DNA from: Aculops lycopersici
Lineage: Eukaryota; Arthropoda; Arachnida; Trombidiformes; Eriophyidae
NCBI GenBank assembly: GCA_015350385.1
Contig: WNKI01000002.1
Coordinates: 870,491-934,490 of the forward strand
Direction of reading: 5' to 3'
Length of the DNA: 64,000 nucleotides
The notes below the pieces were generated by a model, which ran no database searches, was not told the DNA's origin, and saw only the letters and a list, made by a program, of their open reading frames with translations. The position numbers and the translations under genes were made by a program. Shown here one piece after another: positions 31,868-41,988 of this stretch (the stretch's first letter is position 1; each line of letters opens with the position of its first letter).

Positions 31868-33532
31868 TCATAAGGCGGCTGTACTTTGCAAATCGCTAAA
31901 GTACTTCACAGTTGATTCGCGGATAATAGTCTCTGTATGTTTTCTTAACATGTGCAGCTCCCAAGCCACTGAGCCATCAGCGTGACTAAAATCTGGATCA
32001 TCCACTTCCATATCAAATTGGCCAGCGCCATAGTCAGAGAGATTGGAGCTATCAAGTAAAGCGCATATGGTCGGTTTTTGGAGGAACATGATTCTAACGG
32101 ACTCTAGAAGTTGGCACACAAATTGTGGAGGAATGTTCAGGGCCAAGGTAAGGAGCCGGCGGGCGAAGGCACAAAACCTCTTGTTGCTAACATGCTTCGC
32201 TCGCTTGATTAGCATTAGATGGATGCAGTTGTTGAGACTGGTAAACTCATGTTCATTCATATCGTGTCCACTTAGTGCGGCTAGTATCACATAGAAATGC
32301 TTGTAAAATCCTTCTGGGTCTACCTTGCCCAACTCTGTCATTAGTGATCTGTACATGACGAAAACAGTACTTAAGCAATGTAATTTGACGTTGTTTGTAA
32401 CATCTCTGTTCTCCAACAATCTATTGATGAGTGGAAACATATCATTGCAAATGGCGACGTCAATTAGATTGGCAAACTTCGAAACCCCCTCGAGAACAGG
32501 TGGTAGAAGTTTCACAAACTTTTTAGTCTCTCTCTTCTCGCCAAGCAAATCCTCATGGTACTTGAGCAATCTGAAATAGGTGACGAAGAGTTTCTTCAGT
32601 ATTTGCTTGTGATATTTCAGCTTTTGATCAGTTGTAACATGAGCCTCAGTTTCTAGTAGCTCGTTCTTGAGCTTCTTCATCTTCTTATCTCTCTTTCTTT
32701 CGGCACGAGATTGTTTCTTTTTCATTGCGGCTAACTTCTCTCTCTCTGCCTTCTTTTTGGCCTTATCCTCTGCGTCGACTGTTTTGACATCAATCAATCG
32801 CAACTCGAGAAGAGTTTTAAATAATAGAGCAGAAATGCTGAGTTTCCTCTTCTTAGCCAACTCGCAAATCGTAGAAGTTACCTCGTAAGAGACCTCGCCA
32901 AGTTTGTCACTCCTTAGAGCTTGGCCGAGATACCTGTGGGCTATTTCGGCGCACTTCTCATGCCTAGTTTGTGCATTGAATTCGACTAGATTTGTGATAA
33001 GCTGATCCCTATAGTTGAAGTGAGGATGCGCCGCAAGAATTCGTCCAAAACATTCGACTGCAGTCTCAGCTAAGGCCTCACGATCTCTCAGATCGGTTTT
33101 GATTAGATGAGTGTAAAATGTAGATGCAGGCTTCTTCTTGATACAATCCATCATCCTCTTGATATAATCTAAGAAACAATTCTTGTAAACAGAGCTGAAG
33201 TTCCTCTCATATTGTCGCATGCGAATGACATCTTTGCTGAGTCGAATCTCACCTTTGTCTTCAGTATCGTTTTGTTTAATACGATAACTTGGAATAATGT
33301 CAACAAACACTTTTGTAGCTGCCTTAGCAATCAGTCTATGAAGTCCAATAATAGTATTCTTATGTTCTTTAGCATTGAATGGTCCTATCTCAATCTTGTT
33401 CAAAAGTATGAGCATGTCTCGAAGTTTGGTTAGATTATATTCAGGTGCCCCGATAACTTGGGATGCAGCCGCCCCGATCAGCGTCTCCATGTGACGGAGG
33501 GCGTCATGAGGATCGATACTCTCGGATTCCAT
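31868..33532 (-). CDS. NOC3L: nucleolar complex protein 3, short form
   Basis: 554 residues, one exon. After 60 variable residues comes the NOC3 domain: LIAKAATKVFVDIIPSYRIK (67-86), MRQYERNFSSVYKNCFLDYIK (105-125, corresponding to the conserved FE..L...YK..L motif), and ECFGRILAAHPHFNYRDQLI (160-179). A highly basic stretch (about 257-290) precedes the CBF/NOC domain (about 305-540) with VTYFRLLKYH, LPPVLEGVSKFANLI, LHCLSTVF and SVAWELHMLRKH. NOC3 works with NOC2 in maturation and export of pre-60S ribosomes and, in yeast, in replication initiation. Human NOC3L has about 800 residues and yeast Noc3 about 660; here the N-terminal basic extension of roughly 200 residues is missing. The ATG is the first in frame, with stop codons close upstream. 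Confidence 0.92.
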   Translation of the reverse strand: MESESIDPHDALRHMETLIGAAASQVIGAPEYNLTKLRDMLILLNKIEIGPFNAKEHKNTIIGLHRLIAKAATKVFVDIIPSYRIKQNDTEDKGEIRLSKDVIRMRQYERNFSSVYKNCFLDYIKRMMDCIKKKPASTFYTHLIKTDLRDREALAETAVECFGRILAAHPHFNYRDQLITNLVEFNAQTRHEKCAEIAHRYLGQALRSDKLGEVSYEVTSTICELAKKRKLSISALLFKTLLELRLIDVKTVDAEDKAKKKAEREKLAAMKKKQSRAERKRDKKMKKLKNELLETEAHVTTDQKLKYHKQILKKLFVTYFRLLKYHEDLLGEKRETKKFVKLLPPVLEGVSKFANLIDVAICNDMFPLINRLLENRDVTNNVKLHCLSTVFVMYRSLMTELGKVDPEGFYKHFYVILAALSGHDMNEHEFTSLNNCIHLMLIKRAKHVSNKRFCAFARRLLTLALNIPPQFVCQLLESVRIMFLQKPTICALLDSSNLSDYGAGQFDMEVDDPDFSHADGSVAWELHMLRKHTETIIRESTVKYFSDLQSTAAL

Positions 33533-33682
33533 GATAAATTATAAATTAAATTGAATCAAATTAAATGAAAAATACTTTAGAGAATGGTCTGATCGAGGAT
33601 GCCGAATGATAATACAAGCACGTGGGGCCTTGTTTTGGCAGAGGGAAAACGTGAGCGGGCCGTGTGAACACAGAAAAAAATG

Positions 33683-33774
33683 TGCTCGACCCTAGACTCG
33701 AACTAGGAACCCTCGCATTGCTCAGGCAGTACTGCTTCATAAGTACGATGCGCTACCGATTGCGCCAGACGAGC
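33683..33774 (-). tRNA. tRNA-Ile(TAT): tRNA-Ile (TAT anticodon) with 19-nt intron
   Basis: Acceptor GCTCGTC pairs with GTCGAGC (one T-G), discriminator A. D arm GCGC-AATCGGTA-GCGC; anticodon stem TCGTA with TGCGA; anticodon TAT in loop CTTATG. A 19-nt intron (33737-33719) follows position 37, the standard place; tRNA-Ile(TAT) genes of animals also carry an intron here. T arm CCTAG-TTCGAGT-CTAGG. Mature length 73. It lies 151 bases upstream of the NOC3L start on the same strand. Confidence 0.93.
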
Positions 33775-34423
33775 TTTCATAAGTATCGGGGAGAAAATTC
33801 TACATTGCAAATATCACTGTTTTCTTGATTACTATCTCGCGAAGTCTGAATCGTAATCAGTACATTTTAACCTTTTTAATCAATTCTTGTCAAAATGCAA
33901 TCCCGTCTGATGAAAATATCCTCCTGTGATTTATACCCTCATCATCACTTGCTCTTAATGGATTTGGAGAGGGTTCTGGATAGCAATTCCATCACCCGAC
34001 TACGTGAAGCGACCAAAATGTGCCAGTGAGCATAGTTTTGACCTAATTATCGACGGGCCACTTGTTAATTTCTAATTCCTAGCTTGAATGCAGGCGCTGG
34101 AGACTTGTAAAGACTGGAACAGAATTTGCTTGTTTTGACAAAAATTGCAACATTTGAGCTTGTTTCACTATTTATTGCACGACAGGCACAAAGGGTGATG
34201 ATTTTCAGAGTTATTCGTGAGAGTCACGTATGATATTTGGGGTTATATGTACATTCTAATGGTGATGATGGTGGTTGTTGAAATAGTAACAAGTTTCTCA
34301 ATATTATCCTAGTTGCTGTTCGAACAGCTAAAATGCTTTTTACAATCTAAATTGATTATCTTGTATGTGTTGCTAATGCGAGTCTAAAAGAAGTCTGATT
34401 TCGTTTGCTTCCTGTTGCGACGG
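33775..34423. other. intergenic between ZIP13 and tRNA-Ile
   Basis: AT-rich, no open frame worth naming. It should hold the ZIP13 3' UTR. Confidence 0.5.
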
Positions 34424-36128
34424 CTAAAGAAAAGCGACTAGCACCATAAATCCAATTCCTAACATCACACAAGCGATTTGTATAATTGAGTTCTTTATAT
34501 CAGTCCCACGATCAAGTATCTCTGGCAAAAGGTTGACTAGAGCTATATACAGAAATCCGCCGGCTGAAAACGGTAAAATCCATAGAGTATGTGCGGTTAA
34601 AGCTCTGACTGATTTGACATAGAGGGCGGTTGCGGTACCCAGGATAGTGAACAAGGATACTGAGGATTGAGCTTTGACAGCCTCGAGACGAGAGAAGCCA
34701 GAATTGACAAGAATGGCGTAGTCGCAAATCTCGTGAGGAATCTCATGGATAAAGATTACGAATGTAGTCAGTAGGCCAACTTTGGTTCCAGCCAAGAAGC
34801 TTGCACCAATGGCCAACCCGTGGTTGAAGTTATCCAAACCATTGGCTATCAGACTTAGATATCCATCGACATCATTAGCTTGATGTTGAAATTCACCGCC
34901 ACTTTCACCAACCTTGCGGTGTTTGTCTTGATCGTGCTTGTCGACACTCTTATCTCGCAAAGTATCTCGTCGCCGTCTCATGTCCATATTGTCATCTAAT
35001 TTTGATGAAAGAGTATTGCTGCTAATATTGTTGAGCGTTCTGTTGGAAATGTTTTCGTAGTATTTTGTCAGGTTTAAATTTGTCGTCAGATCATTGTTAT
35101 TGTTGCCTTTAAGCGGGTTGTCTTCAAATTTTTTGCTATGGAAAGTGTCGTCGCAATTTTGGTTGAGATCAATATTGTTGATTAATAATGGCAATTTTTG
35201 GTTGCATGACTTCTCTCCATCCAGCATGTCTGTTTGATTTTTTCGACCCTTAACTAAAGTTGCTTCCTCGTCTACCTCTAGATTTGATGTGGACCATTGT
35301 TTGAGCATCAATTCGACGAGGAAAAACATGAGAACTCCGGCAATAATGGATAAGCCCACCTGTTTACTATCACCTCCATAACTATCCTCCAGTTCCCCTC
35401 GATAGCTCTCTTGGGACTCTGGCAATAGATGGAAAAATATATCGCCTAGGATAGCACCTACGGCAAAGCTCATCAAGTATTTCATTCGGCCGTCATTGTC
35501 TTGGTAATTATCTGCTTCTGTTGAATGGAAAGAAAAAGAGTTGATTATTTTTGGTTAGATTGTATTTGCATCTTCATATAAGAATAAGTTTTCAGTGGCA
35601 ACAACTTGGGTTTGCATAATTGCAAACATGGTCTCTCCATTGCAATAGCAAGACCGAAATTTGGCAGGACCGGTTCCAATGGTGTGAAGCTCGATTCTGC
35701 AGTTCCTCCGCCCAAATCTGATTTTTGTTGGCTAGATTGTTTTGTTGTTTCCATTGTCATGTTCAAAGTGCTTGCTGCCGGTGGCTTTCGACAATTAACT
35801 GATTGCAAATCTTAATGACTCATGTTCACTGCATGTTAACTGAAGTGCTTGATTGTGTCAACTTGAGCGCCATTTAGTACATGTTACTGTCATTTCTAGT
35901 GCGCAAATATAGTATTTGGTTGCCTAGCAACTTACCTTTATTCTCATTGTACGTAATATCCTCGTTCTGTTTCCTGTCCAGATGATTGCTTCTCTGTTTT
36001 CTGTGCTCAAAAAATGTCAAATTGAATAACCAAGGCACAAGGCTTGTGAAACCAATACAAGCCGAAGAAGCTAGAGCTGCCACCCAAGTTTCGTAGGACA
36101 CCATTGATCCATTCTGGTTGCTGAGCAT
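34424..36128 (-). CDS. SLC39A13: zinc/iron transporter ZIP13 (SLC39A13), 2 exons
   Basis: Exon 1 is 36128-35936, exon 2 is 35517-34424; a 418-nt GT-AG intron joins them in phase 1 and gives 428 residues. Exon 1 supplies the first membrane helix (ALASSACIGFTSLVPWLF, about 18-35). Exon 2 continues with MSFAVGAILGDIFFHLLPE, typical of the LIV-1 branch. A long hydrophilic, Asn-rich and His-poor loop (about 140-280) follows. The metal-site helices carry DNFNHGLAIGASF (DNFNHG at 293-298) and HEIPHE at 322-327; the DNF.HG form rather than HNF.DG points to ZIP13. The C-terminal part WILPFSAGGFLYIALVNLLPEIL is also family-typical. ZIP13 acts in ER/Golgi membranes; in Drosophila it loads iron into the secretory pathway. 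An N-terminal ATG with an upstream stop fits a short signal-less start. Confidence 0.92.
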
Positions 36129-37246
36129 TTTAGTTTTGCTTCGAGTATTAGTATTGCTGTTTGTTAGAATGTGACGACGCTATTGCAAGTTGTATCCTAG
36201 TTTTGGATTTCTCGTTGAATTTGGAGTAACAAAAATAATTAAAATCTACCTTAAAACTTGGACTATTCTCAATTAGTGGAATATCATAAAGTCAATCTAC
36301 ACTGAGATTTGGACTTGTAATGATTGGTGGGTGGGATAGCTCTCGGTATATATTTATAGTCTATCTTTCTGAATTTCGATGATAATTGGAAATAGAAAAC
36401 CTAAGATCATTGGTTCTTGTAATAGTTGACTCTTGATGCCTAATAATAGATTGCTATTGTTGAAGTTGAGCATGTAAAAGTTTCTTTGGCTTTATGCACC
36501 ATGATGATAAATAGTATGATGATGATGGTTGTAATGTTTGATGTTGTCGCCACAACTTGCTTAATCTGAAGTAGATAATATCAGTCTTGGAAGACAAGGG
36601 CAGCCATTGTGCATATTTATTGCTATAATCATCTAGTTTCTGAGCAAATATATTAACCAAACAACAATAAAGTAATATTTGTACCGATGACCGTCGAGGG
36701 ACGACAATGATGAGAGCAACTAATAATTTTCATCGAATAAGCAACAACCATTCCATAGACGAATCACTCTAATTCTTCGAGCCATTCCGTTGATTGGTAA
36801 TGTTCATAAGCTTGAATGGCTAGACAGTTCTCTCATCTCATCTCGTCTCGTAGTTTTAATGGCTGCAGAAGCTGAAAGCGCCAATATTCAAAACTAGGTC
36901 GCCGTCGAGGCGAAAAAAATTGCACAAGGATCTTGATTCAGAGCTAAAAACCATCATCAGCCTTTTTCGACGCAAACACAGAGAACAACCACTTGCTTCA
37001 GGGTGAATACCCCGGCGGTCGCCTTTGTTTTCCCTGTTTTCTGCCGTTCGTTCACCCCGACATGTGAGCAAAACTCACGACACGTGGGTGAGTTGAGAAG
37101 ACACAAGTAAACATTTGGGTTGGAACTTTATATTTCAAGAGCCCATATCACAGTCTTATCCAGTTCACCATGGATCATTGACTATTGCAAAAATAAATTT
37201 GCTAGATAATTCAACATTACATTAGAGACTATTGCCTCATCACAAT
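36129..37246. other. shared upstream region of ZIP13 and POLR1B
   Basis: Divergent pair; both promoters should lie here. Short open frames on the minus strand at about 36454-36660 and 36856-37071 start at ATG-poor or TTG positions and have no recognisable features. Confidence 0.5.
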
Positions 37247-40200
37247 ATGATTGAGAAAAAACTACTTGACGACTTGTTGACTATACCCGATGAGCCAAAC
37301 CAGAAACTTGTCAACAATCCGGAAAATATTGAACTTCTCAAAGACAAGCAGCATCAAGTATTGCAGAATCTTATCCGTAACCATATCGACTCTTTCGATT
37401 ACTTCATAGACTCATGCCTCATCGAGGGAATCAAAAACATACCTCCATTTGTGTACATGCTCCCAGGAGGCCAAAAACTCGAGGTCCAAGTGGTGAACTT
37501 CAAATTATTCAAGCCGCAAATTGATTGTGCAAGTTTTGTTAAAGAAAAGAGCTTATATCCATCAGAATGTCGTCAGCGAGGCACAACTTACGAGGGCAAG
37601 CTAAGCTTGGAATTTGTCTGGTATCTGGACGGAAACTTCATGGGCAGTCTCGAGGAGGAGATCGGCAACATACCAGTGATGCTCAAATCAAAACTATGCA
37701 ACTTACGTGATGCAACTCCAAAAGAAATGATCAGACGCAAAGAGGATGCAGAGGAGTTAGGTGGTTACTTCATTGTAAATGGAAATGAACGTATCATTAG
37801 AACTCTGGTTGCTGTCCGTAGAAACTATGCCATCGGTCTTAGTCGTAACACTTGGAAAGACTCGTTCCCATTCTTCTCCGAGTTTGGTGTGTCAATGCGA
37901 AGCGTAGGGCCGGGAGAAAAGACTCAAAATATGGTCATGCACTATCTAACCAATGGAACAGTTAAGCTTAAGGTTTTTTGGAATGCGAGACCTGTCACTG
38001 TGCCTCTTGTGATGGTGCTCAGGGCACTTGTTGACTACACTGACAAGAGGATATTCTATCGCTTGGTATCAGGCTACGAGGGTAAAGAGAAACAATTCTA
38101 CCAAAACTCTGTGATCAGTATGATGAAACTACTCAAAACTTCGGGCATCAACAAGCAATCAGATGCGCGAGAGCATCTCGGGTTAAAGCTAAGGAATTTG
38201 GTACAAGACATACCAACTTGGTGGTCCGATGAGGAGACAGGAAAAAAGTTACTGAAGGCGTCTGTTGCCATACATTTAGATAACGAGGAAGACAAGTTCA
38301 ACTGTCTCGTCATAATGGCTCAGAAGACTTTTGCATTAGCGAAAGCTGAATGTGCCATCGAGAACGAAGACAATCCCATGTTCCATGAAGTTTATTCGGC
38401 TGGACAAATATTTTTCACCCTACTGATTGAAAGGATAGAGTTATTCATGCAAGGTTTGAAGTTGTGTTTTGATCGACACTTTCAGAAGATAAGTGCGTCG
38501 AGTGCAGATTACAGAATCACCAGAGAGTTGTTAGAGAAGCAATTACGACTTAGATATGGAACTATCGTGAATCCGATGAAACTGCTCATATCAACAGGAA
38601 ACCTCACATCAGCGTCCGGCCTTGGATTAAAACAGAACGTTGGTTTATCTGTAATGTGCGAGAAGATCAATTACCTTCGTTTCTTGTCCAACTTTAGAGC
38701 CGTGCATAGAGGTGCATTCTTTGCTCAGATGAGAACCACTGCATGTAGAAAGTTGTACCCGGAAGCTTGGGGGTTCATGTGTCCAGTCCACACGCCTGAT
38801 GGAACACCTTGCGGTCTACTCAACCATCTAACAGTTGGTTGCATGATTGTCTGCGAGAAGAATGATCTCGAAGCAGTACATAAAGCAATTCTCAGTCAAC
38901 CGATCCTAACCCTCAAGGATGCAGATTTACTGGAGCTGGGAAACTATTATCCAGTTATGCTCGACGGTCGGCTAGTTTGTTATGTTGAAAATGATATGGC
39001 TCAAGATTTATGTGATAAGCTAAGGCGATACAAAGTGAAAGGACAGAAAGGCTTTGCCAACGATATTGAGATATGCCTAATCCCCAAGACAAAAAGTCCG
39101 ACTCAATTCCCTGGTGTATTCATTTTCACGAATGCATTTAGATTTGTTAGGCCTGTTGTCAATCGTCATTATGGAATTCACGAATTTATTGGATCTTTCG
39201 AGCAAGTTTATCTAGACATCAGTATTAGAGAATCGGAAGTTATACCCAACAGAACAACCCATTCAGAGATCTCATTAACTTCTTTCCTTAGTGTATTGGG
39301 TTGTCTTATTCCATATCCAGACTTCAACCAAAGTCCCCGTAACATGTATTGTTGTCAGATGACGAAACAAACTATGGGGTCCTCGTCGCATACTTTAAAG
39401 TACCGTAACGATACCAAGATGTACAATATCGAGACACCTCAATCGCCAATAGTAAGACCGGCTATTTATGACCACTACCAATTCGACGACTTTCCACTTG
39501 GTACTAATGCCGTAGTTGCCGTCATTTCATACACCGGATATGATATGGAAGATGCCATGATTATTAACAAGGCTGCAGCTGAAAGAGGATTCACTACAGG
39601 TCATGTCATAAAAACTGTATTTATCGATTTGAAATCTATGGGTAATATCAAGACCGATGGTCAGTATGCATACAACTTTGGTTTTGCTAGGGAGACAGAT
39701 CGTGAACCTCACGAGCAATTCTTAGATGAGCAGGGTGTAGCTTATATAGGATCTAAACTCCAATATGACACACCAATCTGTGCCTACTACTCGACAGAGC
39801 CTATCGCTGAGGGTGAAGAGCGGAGGACCAAGTATGAGAGGTACAAATATGCCGAGCCTGGCTATGTGATGGATGTCAAGATGATAGGCTCAGATAGTGG
39901 CAAGGAGATAGCGCAAAAGGTTGCTATAACATTATGGCTCCCAAGACGACCATTCGTCGGTGATAAGTACGCCAATCGACATGGTCAAAAGGGTGTCTGT
40001 AGTTTGTTATGGCCTCAAGAGGATATGCCATTTACAGAAACTGGAATCACCCCTGATATTATGTTTAACCCTCACGGTTACCCATCTCGTATGACCATTG
40101 GAATGATGTTGGAGAGCATGTCGGGCAAAGCCTCGTGCATGACCGGCAAAGCAATCGATGCAACACCCTTCAAGTACTCCGAGGAAAACACTGCTGGCGA

Positions 40201-40804
40201 CGATTACGGAATGATGCTTGAGAAGAGTGGTTTCAACTATTATGGAACCGAGAAAATGTTCAGCGGAGTCGACGGAAGCATGATGACGGCTGATATCTTC
40301 ATCGGTGTTGTTTACTATATTAGACTCAGACACATGGTTAGCGACAAGTACCAAGTGAGATCAACTGGACCGATTGACCAGGTCACCCACCAACCAGTCA
40401 AAGGTCGTCGACGAGGTGGTGGTGTACGTTTCGGAGAAATGGAGCGCGACTCCTTACTAGCTCATGGTACCTCATTCCTATTACAAGATAGATTGTTCAA
40501 TTGTTCAGACCGAAGTGTAGCTCATGCTTGTGTCAAGTGCGGCTCTCTCGTCTCACCTTCTTGTGAAATTGTAACTGTGCCAAAGGTCGAGATTACCGAG
40601 GAAAAGGAAGCAGCAGAAAAAGAGAGGTCCAATGCAAGATTCAAGAATCGAAACCATAACAATGGGCCACCACCCGAATGGATGTGTCGTCTGTGCAAAT
40701 CCAAGCAACATGTCCGCCAAGTTTTGATCCCCCATGTCTTGATGTACCTAACCGCCGAATTGGCCCAAGTGAACATCTCGCTTAAGTTAAACTTTTCAGA
40801 GTGA
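37247..40804 (+). CDS. POLR1B: RNA polymerase I second-largest subunit
   Basis: 1185 residues in one frame. I start at the ATG at 37247 (MIEKKLLDD); the preceding in-frame codons have only a TTG. Order of multisubunit polymerase beta domains: YPSECRQRGTTYEGKL (protrusion), KSKLCNL, GGYFIVNGNERIIR, FRAVHRGAFFAQMRTT (fork), WGFMCPVHTPDGTPCGLLNHLT, SYTGYDMEDAMIINK, GDKYANRHGQKG (about 905-916, active centre) and the anchor GGGVRFGEMERDSLLAHGTS. The last motif, then FNCSDRSVAHACVKCG, is Pol I-specific; Pol II has GGMRFGEMERDCQ and Pol III differs. The C-terminal zinc site uses CVKC and CRLC, separated by a charged insertion (EKEAAEKERSNARFKNRN). Pol I makes the large rRNA precursor in the nucleolus. 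Human POLR1B has 1135 residues and many introns. Confidence 0.97.
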   Translation: MIEKKLLDDLLTIPDEPNQKLVNNPENIELLKDKQHQVLQNLIRNHIDSFDYFIDSCLIEGIKNIPPFVYMLPGGQKLEVQVVNFKLFKPQIDCASFVKEKSLYPSECRQRGTTYEGKLSLEFVWYLDGNFMGSLEEEIGNIPVMLKSKLCNLRDATPKEMIRRKEDAEELGGYFIVNGNERIIRTLVAVRRNYAIGLSRNTWKDSFPFFSEFGVSMRSVGPGEKTQNMVMHYLTNGTVKLKVFWNARPVTVPLVMVLRALVDYTDKRIFYRLVSGYEGKEKQFYQNSVISMMKLLKTSGINKQSDAREHLGLKLRNLVQDIPTWWSDEETGKKLLKASVAIHLDNEEDKFNCLVIMAQKTFALAKAECAIENEDNPMFHEVYSAGQIFFTLLIERIELFMQGLKLCFDRHFQKISASSADYRITRELLEKQLRLRYGTIVNPMKLLISTGNLTSASGLGLKQNVGLSVMCEKINYLRFLSNFRAVHRGAFFAQMRTTACRKLYPEAWGFMCPVHTPDGTPCGLLNHLTVGCMIVCEKNDLEAVHKAILSQPILTLKDADLLELGNYYPVMLDGRLVCYVENDMAQDLCDKLRRYKVKGQKGFANDIEICLIPKTKSPTQFPGVFIFTNAFRFVRPVVNRHYGIHEFIGSFEQVYLDISIRESEVIPNRTTHSEISLTSFLSVLGCLIPYPDFNQSPRNMYCCQMTKQTMGSSSHTLKYRNDTKMYNIETPQSPIVRPAIYDHYQFDDFPLGTNAVVAVISYTGYDMEDAMIINKAAAERGFTTGHVIKTVFIDLKSMGNIKTDGQYAYNFGFARETDREPHEQFLDEQGVAYIGSKLQYDTPICAYYSTEPIAEGEERRTKYERYKYAEPGYVMDVKMIGSDSGKEIAQKVAITLWLPRRPFVGDKYANRHGQKGVCSLLWPQEDMPFTETGITPDIMFNPHGYPSRMTIGMMLESMSGKASCMTGKAIDATPFKYSEENTAGDDYGMMLEKSGFNYYGTEKMFSGVDGSMMTADIFIGVVYYIRLRHMVSDKYQVRSTGPIDQVTHQPVKGRRRGGGVRFGEMERDSLLAHGTSFLLQDRLFNCSDRSVAHACVKCGSLVSPSCEIVTVPKVEITEEKEAAEKERSNARFKNRNHNNGPPPEWMCRLCKSKQHVRQVLIPHVLMYLTAELAQVNISLKLNFSE

Positions 40805-40889
40805 TAATAAATCTAATTTAATCATCGGAAATCGATAGAACGACTAAGCTAGTTATACTTTAGTTTCTAGTTTGTGATGGAATTAATCC

Positions 40890-41204
40890 TCAATTCTCAA
40901 TTTTTTCTTGTTCCCTCTGCTTTCGCATCTCTGCAATGGCTTTGAAGGTCTTGTTAAACTCGACTATCGACTCAGCAAACTCTTGATCACGTTGATATCT
41001 CTTTGTTTGACCGATATTCATGGTTCCGGGTCGACCATCTATGTAGCTCCAGTCTGGATCGTCGGTCAAAGGTCCACATGCTGATGGAGAAGGGGGCAGG
41101 CCCTTGAGTTTTCGGAAGCGACTTATACTAATGTATTTACCATGGCCTAGCTTCTTGAGGCCTCTAGTGATGACTAAATTTATTAATGGTTTGCACTTAT
41201 CCAT
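40890..41204 (-). CDS. MRPL52: mitochondrial ribosomal protein L52
   Basis: 104 residues. The core GLPPSPSACGPLTDDPDWSY (about 35-54) followed by IDGRPGTMNIGQTKRYQRDQEFAESI matches animal mRpL52, whose hallmark is GPLT..PDWSY.DGRP. The N terminus (MDKCKPLINLVITRGLKKLG) is basic with few acids and could act as a mitochondrial targeting sequence. The C-terminal 30 residues are charged and predicted helical. L52 is a metazoan-specific component of the large mitoribosomal subunit. Single exon; converges on POLR1B with 85 bases between stops. Confidence 0.93.
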   Translation of the reverse strand: MDKCKPLINLVITRGLKKLGHGKYISISRFRKLKGLPPSPSACGPLTDDPDWSYIDGRPGTMNIGQTKRYQRDQEFAESIVEFNKTFKAIAEMRKQREQEKIEN

Positions 41205-41988
41205 GACTGCTTATCTTCTTGACCTCTCTGTATATACAAGGTTTTTGAAGCTGGGGGTCGTATCTCAGAACCTCGAGTGGTTCCAATGTTCGTAATCTTT
41301 GTAGAACTATCCAGTGTTTTGTTACAATACTTTCGAGGATAACTTTGATGAACTTGGACTTTACCTTAGCCATGTCATAATGCTTTGATTAACTAAGAAG
41401 AATATATTTGTTATAGTTGGTGAAATGATGGTAGTACTATAGCAAAGTTTTTGAACATTCACCCTGGTGTGGAGATCAAAACAAGAGCCACGAGACTGAG
41501 AATTTTGTCAGTTTCTGCAACTGCCACTAGGCGGCGCCCAAGGGTCAGCCTGCGCATCATCGCGCACATCACGCATGCGTCCCGGCGAATTTTGACAAAG
41601 TTCACTCTCAACATTCTATGCCCCTAACGTTGTTCAGTCAACTTCAAGTCCTTCAACAAGCAACAACATCAACAATATCAATGTCACACACTATCACAAT
41701 TGCAAGTGGCTGTTGCTCAGGTAATTGACATTATAATAAAGTCAAATTTGCAATTCAAGTGCTTCCATCAATTAGCATCAAGTCAAGATCAACTAAATGA
41801 AGGAGACAGAATTATTCCAGCATAGAAACTAGAAGATTAATGCAACAAGAAACAGGCTCAAATGAACGAAAAGGTGCACACGTGAAAGTTTAAATAGAAA
41901 ACTCATCAAGAAAAAAGTAGATCACAAGATTTGCTCGAAATAATAAATCTAATTTTTCTCAGTTAGCCAACAAGTTCCTTGCAACACC
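41205..41988. other. divergent promoter of mRpL52 and the 41.99 kb gene
   Basis: It includes a possible 5' UTR intron for the right-hand gene: donor GCTCAG|GTAATT (41721) and acceptor TTTTTCTCAG (41962), 26 bases before its ATG. A GC-rich island (about 41520-41590) lies roughly between the two genes. No other gene seen. Confidence 0.4.

Noticed and set aside
37232..40804. Assignment of the polymerase gene as RNA polymerase II RPB2
   Set aside because: The C-terminal motif GGGVRFGEMERDSLLAHGTS followed by FNCSDRSVAHAC is Pol I-specific; Pol II has a different continuation after MERD. The start at 37232 is also a TTG, so the ATG at 37247 is used.
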